Below, one piece after another: positions 13,265 to 21,076 of a DNA stretch of 30,839 nucleotides. The position numbers and the translations under genes are program-made. Every line of letters starts with the position of its first letter. Within the stretch, counting starts at the first letter, position 1. The notes under the pieces are model-generated. The model was not told the origin of the DNA, ran no database searches, and worked only from the letters and a program-made list of their open reading frames with translations. Location: the IMG/VR virus record IMGVR_UViG_3300045918_000031, positions 1-30,839 of that record. One strand, given 5' to 3'. The stretch is from a virus.

Positions 13265-15298
13265 ATGAGTAAGTTTTATACATACAGTAAGGCAGTTGGA
13301 AATAATGTCATAGCAAGATATTATGAAGGTGGTGAACAGTTCACTGAAAAGGTTCCATTTAAGCCTACATTATTCCTACCTAGCAAACTAAAAGAAACAG
13401 AGTGGAAAGATTTTTATAATGGCTCGCCCTTAGACGTTCATGAGTTTGATAGTATCAAAGCTGCTAAAGAATTTATAGAAACTTATAAAGAGGTTCAAGG
13501 TATATCCGTTCATGGATTTCAAAAGTTTGAATATCAGTATATCAATAAAGAATTTCCGGGTGAAATTGATTACGATCCAACCATGATTCGCACACTAATA
13601 CTTGACATTGAAACAGTATCAGAAGATGAAGATTCTTTTCCAGATATTCAATTAGCAGATGTTCCAATCGTTCTTATATCACTATACAATTCAGTAGATG
13701 GTAAATTGTCCGTCCTTGGATTAAAACCATATGACGACTCCAATGATGACTTTGAGTATAAATTGTTTTCATCTGAACAAGAGTTGCTGAAGTATTTTAT
13801 CGCGTTTAATCAGATACACAACTTTGATGTGTGGAGTGGATGGAACACTGAAGGTTTCGACATACCATATATCGTTAACAGAATATCTAATCTATTCGAT
13901 CTAGCAATGGTAAAGAAACTTTCTCCATTCAATTATGTTCGTGAAAAAAAGATCGAGATCCGTGGTAAGTTTGTCCAGACATATGAGATATATGGCATCG
14001 TATCATTGGACTATCTTGAGTTTTATAAAAAGTTCATGGTATCAAGTAAGGTATCTTATGCGTTAGGTGCAATTGCTCAAGAAGAATTGGGTGAGACTAA
14101 GCATGAGTTGCCAGGCATATCATTTCGAGATAATTATCAAAATCATTTTAAGGAGTTCGTATTTTATTCAGCAAAAGACTCATTGCTCGTTAAGAAAATT
14201 GATGATAAATTAAAAATAATTGATCTAGCATTCACTATTGCATATCTTTATAAATGTAATATTCAAGACGTGTTGAGAACAGTAGCGCCGTGGGAAATTT
14301 TCATTTTTAACAGTTTAGCTGATAAGAAGATTGCATATCCTCCACGTAGAAATAATCCAGTTGCTCCACTAGAGGGTGCATGGGTTAAAGAACCTATTCC
14401 AGGCATGTATGGTTGGTCAATGTCTTTCGACTTCTCTGCTCTATATGCCACTATTATTAGACAATGGAACATTTCACCAGAAACTTTTATACCAGCTAAA
14501 ACATCATTAGTTGTAAGTGATTTTATGCAATATTCCGATGCTGCTAAAGCTGCACTTGAATACGCAAAAGAACAAAATTGTTCACTAGCATGTAATGGTA
14601 CGATGTACGATAATTCTGTTATGGGTATCATTCCAGAATTAGTCTCAATGTCTACTATTAAACGTAATATTGCCAAGAAGTCAATGTTGGAATTAGAAAA
14701 AATATATCAAACAAATCATGATGATAGTCTCATACCAAAAATAATTAGTTTAAATAATAAACAGTTATCCTTTAAGTTGGTGGGCAATGGCGTTTATGGA
14801 GCCATGAATAATTCTGCATTCCACTTCTATGATTATCGTATGGGTGAAGCAATTACATTATCTGGTCAATTATCTGATATGCACTTAGCAGATAAGTTTA
14901 ATATCAATTTTAATAAGATTCTTAAATCTGTAGATAAGGATTATGTTGTATATGGAGATAGCGTTTCTGGTGATTCTATCATTGATGTAAATGGAGAAAA
15001 ATTGAAAATACAGACGTTTTTTGATTCCCATTTGCACACGGATTGTGATGACAAGGAATATGTGCTTCCTTGTATAGAATCAACCACATTGACATTAGAC
15101 GAAAGTAGATTAAGTCGAAATAAGATATTGCATGTGATGCGACACAAGATTAAAAAAGAAATGTTTAGAATAACAGTTCTTGATAAGTCGGTAGATGTTA
15201 CAGAAGATCATTCTATAATAGTTAGACGAAATGAAGTTCTAATTGAGGTAAAACCCCGTCAAATTCTATCAACAGATTTTATAATAACAATAAAATAA
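13265..15298 (+). CDS. 43: family B DNA polymerase, N-terminal part fused to a split-intein N-half
   Basis: 677 aa. Proofreading exonuclease: Exo I LILDIET (Asp114, Glu116), Exo II NTEGFD (194-199), Exo III YSAKD (301-305). Polymerase: motif A SFDFSALYATIIRQ (Asp389), motif B KLVGNGVYGAMNN, and the first half of motif C, YGD (563-565). Residue 566 starts an intein N-half: SVSGDSII (block A, Ser1), HVMRHKIKKEMFRI, and VDVTEDHSIIV (block B, His649). It then runs VKPRQILSTDFIIT to a stop at 15296-15298, where cis inteins carry the endonuclease. Close resemblance to archaeal Pol-c inteins (SVSGES..., ...VTEDHS). Trans-splicing with the product at 15384 would restore YGDTDS. SD TAGGAG. Motif A departs from the usual SLYPSI. 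Confidence 0.92.
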   Translation: MSKFYTYSKAVGNNVIARYYEGGEQFTEKVPFKPTLFLPSKLKETEWKDFYNGSPLDVHEFDSIKAAKEFIETYKEVQGISVHGFQKFEYQYINKEFPGEIDYDPTMIRTLILDIETVSEDEDSFPDIQLADVPIVLISLYNSVDGKLSVLGLKPYDDSNDDFEYKLFSSEQELLKYFIAFNQIHNFDVWSGWNTEGFDIPYIVNRISNLFDLAMVKKLSPFNYVREKKIEIRGKFVQTYEIYGIVSLDYLEFYKKFMVSSKVSYALGAIAQEELGETKHELPGISFRDNYQNHFKEFVFYSAKDSLLVKKIDDKLKIIDLAFTIAYLYKCNIQDVLRTVAPWEIFIFNSLADKKIAYPPRRNNPVAPLEGAWVKEPIPGMYGWSMSFDFSALYATIIRQWNISPETFIPAKTSLVVSDFMQYSDAAKAALEYAKEQNCSLACNGTMYDNSVMGIIPELVSMSTIKRNIAKKSMLELEKIYQTNHDDSLIPKIISLNNKQLSFKLVGNGVYGAMNNSAFHFYDYRMGEAITLSGQLSDMHLADKFNINFNKILKSVDKDYVVYGDSVSGDSIIDVNGEKLKIQTFFDSHLHTDCDDKEYVLPCIESTTLTLDESRLSRNKILHVMRHKIKKEMFRITVLDKSVDVTEDHSIIVRRNEVLIEVKPRQILSTDFIITIK

Positions 15299-15423
15299 AA
15301 TTACTTGAATCTTTTGGATTTGACAGCATTACAGTATGGAAAAAAGATTATAACGAAAATAAAGTTGCAACATTGGAGAGAATATGCAAGTTGATTACAC
15401 AAAAGCAAGCGGCTGTACGATAG
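15247..15423 (+). pseudogene. probable remnant of a homing endonuclease between the intein halves
   Basis: In the third reading frame (neither that of the N-half nor of the C-half gene) an open stretch contains KLLESFGFDSITVWKKDY (about 15298-15351), followed by NENKVATLERICKLITQ to a TAG at 15421. The pattern 'LExxGFxxITVWxxDY' resembles the C-terminal strand-helix of Vsr/EDxHD-type homing endonucleases and related nucleases. No start codon and no N-terminal catalytic region remain. It overlaps the ends of both half genes. Recognition is by pattern only. Confidence 0.45.
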
Positions 15424-16322
15424 AATCACTTGGAATATGTGAGATGTATGTATATGATTTAGAAGTCGAAACCGTACATAATTTTTTCGCAAACTCCATC
15501 CTAGTACATAACACCGATTCGGTTTATTTGAATGTTCAATCAGTAGTAGACAAGTTTTGTAAAGGAAAGACTCAGAAAGAGATAGTTGACTTTTTAGATA
15601 AGTTTGGAGATAAAGTTTGTCAGCCGATAATCAATGAGTCTGTTCAAGAGGTTTTCGATAAGATGAACTGTTATAAGAAGTTGATGTCATCTAAGCGTGA
15701 AGCGATTGCATCTAAGATTCTGTTCAGAGCAAAAAAGAATTATGCTTGTTATGTGCATAACTCTGAGGGAGTAGCATATGATCCACCAAAGTTAAAATGT
15801 ACTGGAATTGAAATTGTCAGATCATCTACTCCTAAGTGGTGCAGAGATAAATTAACAACAAGTTTGAGGATGATATTTGAAAGTGATGAACTATCATTTA
15901 GACAATATTTTGCTCAACTTGAAAAAGATTTTATGAAATTGACTCCAGATGAGATAGCATTCCCAAAAGGGGTTTCTGATATTGATAAATGGATTGAATA
16001 TGGTAAGACTAAAAAAGGAATACCATTTCATGTAAGAGCCGCTAACAATTATAATGTTAATACTAAAAAGTATAATACTCTTCAACAAATACAGAATGGA
16101 GATAAGACAAAGATTGTGTATTTGAAGATGCCTAATACTATACAACAAAATGCTATAAGCTTTCCATCTAATATGAAATTACCGAAGGAGTTAAATTTAG
16201 ATCAATATGTTGATTATCAAACACAATTTTTTAAAGCATTTGAGCATCCACTAAAGACATTAACAGATTGTGCTAAGTGGAGTCTAAGAGAAGAAGCATC
16301 ACTAGAGGATTTTTTCTCATAA
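15384..16322 (+). CDS. 43: split-intein C-half fused to the C-terminal part of DNA polymerase B
   Basis: 312 aa. Residues 1-43 are an intein C-half: MYVYDLEVETVHNFFANS (block F) and ILVHN (block G, terminal Asn43). Residue 44 (Thr, codon 15513-15515) is the +1 nucleophile, and TDSVYLNV resumes polymerase motif C. The rest is the palm/thumb (KKLMSSKREAIASKILFRAKKNY, LKCTGIEIVRSSTP) ending SLEDFFS, which resembles a clamp-binding tail. It has its own SD (GGAGAG, 15374-15379). The frame differs from the N gene, with an in-frame TAA about 24 nt upstream. The spliced polymerase would be 565 + 269 = 834 aa, close to T4-type polymerases. Confidence 0.92.
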   Translation: MQVDYTKASGCTIESLGICEMYVYDLEVETVHNFFANSILVHNTDSVYLNVQSVVDKFCKGKTQKEIVDFLDKFGDKVCQPIINESVQEVFDKMNCYKKLMSSKREAIASKILFRAKKNYACYVHNSEGVAYDPPKLKCTGIEIVRSSTPKWCRDKLTTSLRMIFESDELSFRQYFAQLEKDFMKLTPDEIAFPKGVSDIDKWIEYGKTKKGIPFHVRAANNYNVNTKKYNTLQQIQNGDKTKIVYLKMPNTIQQNAISFPSNMKLPKELNLDQYVDYQTQFFKAFEHPLKTLTDCAKWSLREEASLEDFFS

Positions 16323-16385
16323 ATAAAATTAGATGGATCGCCACCATTGATATAAATCAAATGGCTTAACTTAAAGGAGCATCAC

Positions 16386-16817
16386 ATGGCAAAGAAGAAA
16401 GAATTAACTATTCCAAATTGGACATACTTTGGTGCATCACATATTGGTATCGAACTTTATACAGATATTGATGATGAAGGTGAACCATATTACTATTCTG
16501 CACTCGTCATATTTTTAGATGATGGAACAGAGCGTGAAGAACCACTCGTTATTACTATTCAAACAGAATTAAACTCAGAATGTGTAGATTGTTTATTGGA
16601 TGCTACCTTAGATAGAGTATCTTCATTATTTCCAGATTCAATTTCAGCAACCGCACTTGTAATGGATGAAGATGGTGAAGTGGAATATGAGTACGACTTA
16701 AATGTATGGTCACATGATACTCATATCTTAGAACGTGGTGGTGAAGTTGTCGCTGATAAAGTTGAAAAAACAGATGATGATAAAATAATCTTACCTTCAA
16801 CTAACACATTACAATAA
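16386..16817 (+). CDS. acidic hypothetical protein, 143 aa
   Basis: Strongly acidic, beta-rich sequence (ELYTDIDDEGEPYYYSALVI, MDEDGEVEYEYDLNVW) with a basic first six residues and a charged tail. No motif recognised. AAAGGAG precedes the ATG. It lies between polymerase and uvsX, where T4 has imm, 42 and beta-gt, but does not resemble them. Confidence 0.7.
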   Translation: MAKKKELTIPNWTYFGASHIGIELYTDIDDEGEPYYYSALVIFLDDGTEREEPLVITIQTELNSECVDCLLDATLDRVSSLFPDSISATALVMDEDGEVEYEYDLNVWSHDTHILERGGEVVADKVEKTDDDKIILPSTNTLQ

Positions 16818-16826
16818 GAGGATAGT

Positions 16827-17858
16827 ATGAGTCTATTAGAAAAGTTAAAAGCAGCAGGAAGTATCAAAGCCGAGACAGTTTCAGAATCAGCATTTTTTGA
16901 GCCAAAAGATATTTGTCCAACATCCGTTCCTATTATCAATGTAGCATTAACTGGTGCATTAGATGGTGGAGTTCATTCTGGTTTAATTTCAGTATGTGGT
17001 CCCAGTCGTCATTACAAAAGTAATTTATCACTTATCATGATTAAAGCTTATATGTCAAAGTATAAAGATGCTGTTTGTTTATTTTATGACTCAGAGTTTG
17101 GAACATCTATTGACTATCTAAAGTCACATGGAATTGATACAGATCGTATGATTCATCTACCAATTATTCACATAGAAAATTTGAAGTTCGACTTGGTTAA
17201 GAAACTTGAAGAAATTAAAAAGTCTGATAAGGTAATCATATTTGTAGATTCTGTTGGAAATTTAGCTAGTAAAAAAGAAGTTGATGACGCTGAGAAAGAA
17301 AGTTCATCACAAGATATGACAAGAGCTAAAAGTTTAAAATCGTTTTACCGCATCATTACACCACATCTTACGATAAAAGATATTCCATGCATCGTAGTCC
17401 AACACTCATATGACACCCAAGAAATGTATTCTAAGCAGGTTATGAGTGGAGGTACTGGTGGAATGTTGTCATCTAATGTTGTTCTTATGTTAGGTCGATC
17501 ACAAGAAAAAGATGGTACTGAACTAGTAGGGTATAATTTTACTATCAATATCGAAAAGTCCAGATATGTAAGAGAAAAATCAAAGATGACATTTACAGTT
17601 AAATTTAATGGTGGTATCTCAACATATTCTGGACTATTAGATTTAGCATTAGAATCCGGACATGTTAAGAAGCCATCTAATGGATGGTATAGCAAAGTAG
17701 ATGTGACAACAGGTGAAATTGAAGATAAAAAATATCGTGAAGCTGATACTAACAACAAAGAATTCTGGACATCAATATTATCAGATAAAACATATCATGA
17801 ATTCGTCAAGCGTAAATACCAATTAGCTAAACCAGAATACGAAGAAGAATCTGAATGA
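16827..17858 (+). CDS. uvsX: UvsX-type recombinase (RecA family)
   Basis: 343 aa. Walker A GPSRHYKSN (58-66) has the T4 UvsX-type form (GPSKSFKSN) rather than the RecA form; Walker B is KVIIFVDSVGNL (135-146). GMLSSNVVLMLGR and a disordered acidic C-terminus (KPEYEEESE) also fit UvsX. It forms filaments on single-stranded DNA for recombination-dependent replication. SD GAGGA. Its TGA overlaps the next ATG. Confidence 0.92.
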   Translation: MSLLEKLKAAGSIKAETVSESAFFEPKDICPTSVPIINVALTGALDGGVHSGLISVCGPSRHYKSNLSLIMIKAYMSKYKDAVCLFYDSEFGTSIDYLKSHGIDTDRMIHLPIIHIENLKFDLVKKLEEIKKSDKVIIFVDSVGNLASKKEVDDAEKESSSQDMTRAKSLKSFYRIITPHLTIKDIPCIVVQHSYDTQEMYSKQVMSGGTGGMLSSNVVLMLGRSQEKDGTELVGYNFTINIEKSRYVREKSKMTFTVKFNGGISTYSGLLDLALESGHVKKPSNGWYSKVDVTTGEIEDKKYREADTNNKEFWTSILSDKTYHEFVKRKYQLAKPEYEEESE

Positions 17859-18379
17859 GTTCATACTTTTGTTTCAACGAAGGAGAATTTTCAAAGATGA
17901 TGTATTCATTTTCTGAATTTATATCCTTAAAGGAATCTGTTGAACCAAAAGAAACAGAATATGGTACTGATGGACATGATGGTAACTGGAATACAAAAGA
18001 TAATTTTGCATATACATTTTTCTCTCATTCTCCATCACACCATGTTTGTGTTAGCATACATAAGCATTATGGAACTTTAGGGTTTGGAGTAAAGAAAGGA
18101 CAGTTCTCAACTGATGCATCTGAATATGATGAAGGTCGAACTGGATTAAAAGATTCGCTGAGAGTATTTAATAAGGTAGCTAATGTGGCAGTTAAAGGTG
18201 CTATTGCTCATAAGATTCCAGTTCTAAGATTTCATGGAGCAGATGCTAAATTAAATCATACATACGACATGATTACTAAAAATAAACACTTTAATAATGC
18301 TATGAGTAAACATGGATTTGAATATGCTGGACAACATAAGTCTAATTTCATGTTTAAAAATAAAAATGAGGGCATGTGA
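17855..18379 (+). CDS. fourth paralogue of the ETxYGTDG family
   Basis: 174 aa if started at 17855 (ATGA overlap with uvsX). AAGGAG at 17880-17885 instead points to ATG 17897 or 17900, giving an N-terminus MYSFSEFISLKESVEPKE. Shared blocks with the gene at 5789: ESVEPKETEYGTDG, HHVCVSIHKHYGTLGFGV, GQFSTDASEYDE, LRVFNKVANVAVKG and a Lys/Asn-rich end. No catalytic motif. The shorter N-terminus resembles T4 capsid-targeting sequences (MKTYQEFIAEA) followed by an L-x-E protease site; this is suggestive only. Confidence 0.75.
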   Translation: MSSYFCFNEGEFSKMMYSFSEFISLKESVEPKETEYGTDGHDGNWNTKDNFAYTFFSHSPSHHVCVSIHKHYGTLGFGVKKGQFSTDASEYDEGRTGLKDSLRVFNKVANVAVKGAIAHKIPVLRFHGADAKLNHTYDMITKNKHFNNAMSKHGFEYAGQHKSNFMFKNKNEGM

Positions 18380-18681
18380 TGTATACTAAATTAGATAAAG
18401 ACATTAATGGATTCCAAGTATTCAAAATATCAGATGGACAATTTAAAGATATTGAATTTACATTTGGTTCTGTAAATGTAGAAGAGTCCACCGACAAGGA
18501 AGAGTGCAAAATATTCTTTACATATAATATCGTATCTGGTGAGATATTAGATAAAAAAGATTTTGAAAAATTGCTTTCAACTATTCTCAATAGTATAATG
18601 TTTGAACAGTTGAATGAAGGCACTTTAATATACGGAGGTGGTACAGATGGAGATTCAATACAAGACTGTTCATGGGCTTGA
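18379..18681 (+). CDS. hypothetical protein between uvsX and helicase, 100 aa
   Basis: GAGGG (18368-18372) with 6-nt spacing supports ATG 18379 (TGATG overlap with the preceding stop). The mixed strand/helix product contains ILNSIMFEQLNEGTLIYGGG near the end. A similar small protein sits near uvsX in cyanophage-type T4 relatives, as far as I recall. Function unknown. Confidence 0.65.
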   Translation: MYTKLDKDINGFQVFKISDGQFKDIEFTFGSVNVEESTDKEECKIFFTYNIVSGEILDKKDFEKLLSTILNSIMFEQLNEGTLIYGGGTDGDSIQDCSWA

Positions 18682-18853
18682 TGCTGTAGTATTTTTTGAT
18701 AGAGCATCTAATGATTATCCTCTACTTGGTATGTACTATAATGAAAAAGTTGAAGAATGGATGCCTACAAGATGGGATATTAATGGTAAAGTAAATTCTA
18801 CATTAAATTCTGGGCTAGATTTGATTCTGCCTGTAACAGCGGAGGCTGCATAA
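18647..18853 (+). CDS. hypothetical protein, 68 aa
   Basis: GGAGGT (18634-18639) lies 7 nt before ATG 18647; a GTG at 18638 is inside the SD and unlikely. The product (MEIQYKTVHGLDAVVFFDR...MPTRWDINGKV) looks like a small beta domain. It overlaps the previous gene by 35 bp in another frame and ends directly at the TTG of the helicase gene. Confidence 0.65.
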   Translation: MEIQYKTVHGLDAVVFFDRASNDYPLLGMYYNEKVEEWMPTRWDINGKVNSTLNSGLDLILPVTAEAA

Positions 18854-20239
18854 TTGGATGATACAAAAATTGAGAATATTATCCTTGAAAATCTGATTAA
18901 CAATGATGAATATTTTAGAGCAGCTATTCCACATCTTAAAGAAGCATATTTTGAAACTAGAGAGGAACAAACTTTACTAAAATTTATTCAACTATTCTCA
19001 GATAAACATAATAAACCACCTAATCAAAAAATATTATCTCTGATGGTTAGAGAACATAAAGGATTCTCTCAGGATGAATTTGATAGTGCATCTGAACTGG
19101 TAAAAGAATTATCTGGTAAGGAAGAAAATAAAGATTGGTTGCTTGAAAGAACAGAACAGTTTTGCAGAGATAAAGCTGTTTATAATGCCATCATGGACTC
19201 GATCAACATTATTGATGGTAAAGATAAATCATTAGATCAAGGAGCTATTCCAAGTATCTTACAAGATGCTCTGTCGATATCATTTGATAAAAGTGTTGGT
19301 CATAACTTCTTTGATGATGCTGGATCAAGATTTGATTTTTATCATGCTAAAGAAGAACGTGTTCCATTTCATCTTTCATACTTCAATAAGATAACTAAAG
19401 GTGGATTGCCTAAAAAATCATTATCTGTTATTTTAGCCGGAACTGGAGTTGGCAAAAGTTTATTTATGTGCGACCATGCAGCTAATGCTATTAAGTCTGG
19501 ATATAATTGTTTGTATGTTACTCTTGAAATGGCAGAAGAAAGAATTGCCGAACGCATTGACTGTAACGTATTAGATATTACTCTTGATGGTCTTTCAACG
19601 ATGAAGAAAGAGGATTTTATATCAGGTATAAAAGGAGTAGAATCTAAATCACATGGCAAATTAGTTATTAAAGAGTATCCTACTGGGTCTGCTAGTGCTG
19701 CACATATCAGATCATTGCTAGAAGAATTAAAATTGAAACAAAATTTTATACCAGATATGATTTATATCGACTACCTGAATATTTGCTCAAGTTCACGATT
19801 TAAGTCTGGTGGAAATCATAACTCTTATACGATTGTTAAATCAATAACAGAGGAAATGAGAGGGTTAGCAGTTGAATATAATGTTCCGATATTATCAGCT
19901 ACTCAAACAACTCGTGGAGGAAATGGAGCATCTGACATTGAAATATCAGACACATCTGAAAGTATAGGATTGCCTCAATCTGTTGACATGTTATTCGCTA
20001 TTATCCGAACAGAAGAACTTGATAAGATGGGTCAAGTTATGGTTAAACAATTAAAGTCAAGATTTGGCGACATATCGTATTATCGTAAATTTTTGATTGG
20101 GATTGATTTGTCAAAATTTAAATTTTATGACGTTGAGGATTCTTCACAATGTCAGTTATCTGATTCTGGTAAGATTGATTCTTCTGTATCATCTGTTGGC
20201 ATGAGGCAACATGATTTTTCTGATATAGATTTTAGTTGA
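18854..20239 (+). CDS. 41: replicative DNA helicase, gp41/DnaB-like
   Basis: 461 aa (T4 gp41 475). Walker A AGTGVGKS (195-202), the VTLEMAEERIAERID motif after it, and Walker B DMIYIDYLN (301-309) identify the RecA-like DnaB-family C-terminal domain. The helical N-terminal domain occupies residues 1-140. It unwinds the fork for the polymerase and interacts with primase. The start is TTG (18854) with GGAGG at 18841-18845; no ATG occurs in frame near it. It ends in an acidic tail (HDFSDIDFS). The TGA lies inside the next -35 box. Confidence 0.9.
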   Translation: MDDTKIENIILENLINNDEYFRAAIPHLKEAYFETREEQTLLKFIQLFSDKHNKPPNQKILSLMVREHKGFSQDEFDSASELVKELSGKEENKDWLLERTEQFCRDKAVYNAIMDSINIIDGKDKSLDQGAIPSILQDALSISFDKSVGHNFFDDAGSRFDFYHAKEERVPFHLSYFNKITKGGLPKKSLSVILAGTGVGKSLFMCDHAANAIKSGYNCLYVTLEMAEERIAERIDCNVLDITLDGLSTMKKEDFISGIKGVESKSHGKLVIKEYPTGSASAAHIRSLLEELKLKQNFIPDMIYIDYLNICSSSRFKSGGNHNSYTIVKSITEEMRGLAVEYNVPILSATQTTRGGNGASDIEISDTSESIGLPQSVDMLFAIIRTEELDKMGQVMVKQLKSRFGDISYYRKFLIGIDLSKFKFYDVEDSSQCQLSDSGKIDSSVSSVGMRQHDFSDIDFS

Positions 20240-20263
20240 CATATTAATTTGTTCATGTATAAT
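20236..20263 (+). promoter_or_regulatory. sigma70-like promoter
   Basis: TTGACA (20236-20241), 16-bp spacer, TATAAT (20258-20263), followed by GCACACATT as at 129. The helicase stop TGA is embedded in the -35. It drives the small atypical cassette starting at 20299. Confidence 0.88.
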
Positions 20264-20298
20264 GCACACATTCGCTGAACATTTAGAGTGAGGAATAT

Positions 20299-20493
20299 AT
20301 GAAAACGAACCCAGCCAAGAAGAACTTGCTTAAAGCCTACCCGCTACTCGACGTGTCCAACAACCTTGAATTCAAGCAAAGGCTTGCGTGGTTAAGTGAA
20401 GGCATGCTCCGAAATCACATGGAAAGTGTCATCAATTACAAGAAAGATCCGCAAGAAATAGAAGCATACTTAACTTATAGAAGCTTTTCATGA
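20299..20493 (+). CDS. small hypothetical protein of atypical base composition, 64 aa
   Basis: Starts MKTNPAKKNLLKAYPLLDVS, with GAGGA 5 nt upstream. Codons are visibly richer in C and G (GCC, AAG, CTC, GAC, GTG) than in neighbouring genes. The sequence is helical and basic. Family not recognised; the composition suggests recent acquisition. Confidence 0.65.
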   Translation: MKTNPAKKNLLKAYPLLDVSNNLEFKQRLAWLSEGMLRNHMESVINYKKDPQEIEAYLTYRSFS

Positions 20494-20606
20494 CTACTGA
20501 AATGTGGATCATAACGGATTTGAGAGGAAGATTCGTGGCGCTCGCCACATGGAACGAAGCACGCTTGCGTTACGGCAGCGTGCAATATGGATGGAGGAAA
20601 TTATGA
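20490..20606 (+). CDS. small hypothetical protein, 38 aa, possibly the 5' part of a frameshifted gene
   Basis: ATG overlaps the preceding TGA (ATGA). It starts MTTEMWIITDLRGRFVALAT and ends YGWRKL. Same GC-rich codon style as the gene before. The next frame (20587-20739) reads on convincingly, so this and the next entry may once have been one gene. Confidence 0.5.
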   Translation: MTTEMWIITDLRGRFVALATWNEARLRYGSVQYGWRKL

Positions 20607-20739
20607 GGGAGACACATACAATAGAGCCGACTTTGACCCAGCAAAACATGTTGATTATATCGACATGCGCGGTAACAAGTTTGGAATAGGAAAGCCATAC
20701 GAGAATGAACGGACGCTTTTTCTAGGTAATTCGGAGTGA
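20587..20739 (+). CDS. small hypothetical protein, 50 aa
   Basis: Begins MDGGNYEGDTYNRADFDPAK and continues VDYIDMRGNKFGIGKPYE, a well-balanced, natural-looking sequence, more so than the competing frame over the same bases. The ATG at 20587 has no good SD. It overlaps the previous frame by 20 bp. Either translationally coupled or the 3' part of a broken gene. Confidence 0.45.
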   Translation: MDGGNYEGDTYNRADFDPAKHVDYIDMRGNKFGIGKPYENERTLFLGNSE

Positions 20740-20743
20740 AGGA

Positions 20744-20830
20744 ATGATTTACAATCATTTGAATAGTGTTATTTGTTACACTCAAAACCAAAGTGAAGTT
20801 TCTTTGTATATAAGTTATAAAGGAAGATAA
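20744..20830 (+). CDS. possible 28-aa micropeptide
   Basis: GGAG lies 7 nt before ATG. The product begins MIYNHLNSVICYTQNQSEV. Codon use returns to the AT-rich style of the phage. It fills the gap before the gene at 20835. Confidence 0.35.
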   Translation: MIYNHLNSVICYTQNQSEVSLYISYKGR

Positions 20831-20834
20831 TATT

Positions 20835-21074
20835 ATGAAAAAAGATGTCACCGTTACAATTGAAGTACCTGTTTATATCGTTAGAGATTCTAATGATATG
20901 CCTGTGCAAACGTGTGCCGAAGATTTTACACAAAACAAAGTTTGTCGATTTTTTTCATCCTCTCATTTTGGAACAATAGACATTTGTTCAGCTACTAATA
21001 CAGAAGTTTTTAGAATGAATGGTAATGGTTGGATCGAACCAGCTTATAATTGTATTTGTAAATATAAGATGTAA
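20835..21074 (+). CDS. hypothetical protein, 79 aa
   Basis: AAGGAAG precedes ATG. A beta-strand-rich start (DVTVTIEVPVYIVRD) is followed by five Cys residues (TCAED, KVCRF, DICSA, CICKY), perhaps metal-binding. No family recognised. It ends 2 nt before the phosphoesterase gene. Confidence 0.65.
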   Translation: MKKDVTVTIEVPVYIVRDSNDMPVQTCAEDFTQNKVCRFFSSSHFGTIDICSATNTEVFRMNGNGWIEPAYNCICKYKM

Positions 21075-21076
21075 TC

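Noticed and set aside
14263-14676. Minus-strand open frames inside the polymerase gene, and similar ones at 393-611, 10227-10616, 17345-17758 and 29488-30111
   Set aside because: They lie antisense to genes with clear motifs, have no SD or promoter, and their protein sequences look like reverse-complement codon artefacts.
15299-15383. The polymerase split as a simple frameshift or sequencing error
   Set aside because: The two halves are in different frames, separated by 85 bp with stops in the relevant frames; the second half has its own SD and ATG; and the split falls exactly where inteins carry their endonuclease domain.
20504-20689. A 61-aa frame over the 20490-20739 region
   Set aside because: It competes with two frames that have better context (ATGA coupling at 20490) or a more natural amino acid composition (20587). 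Its own start lacks an SD.
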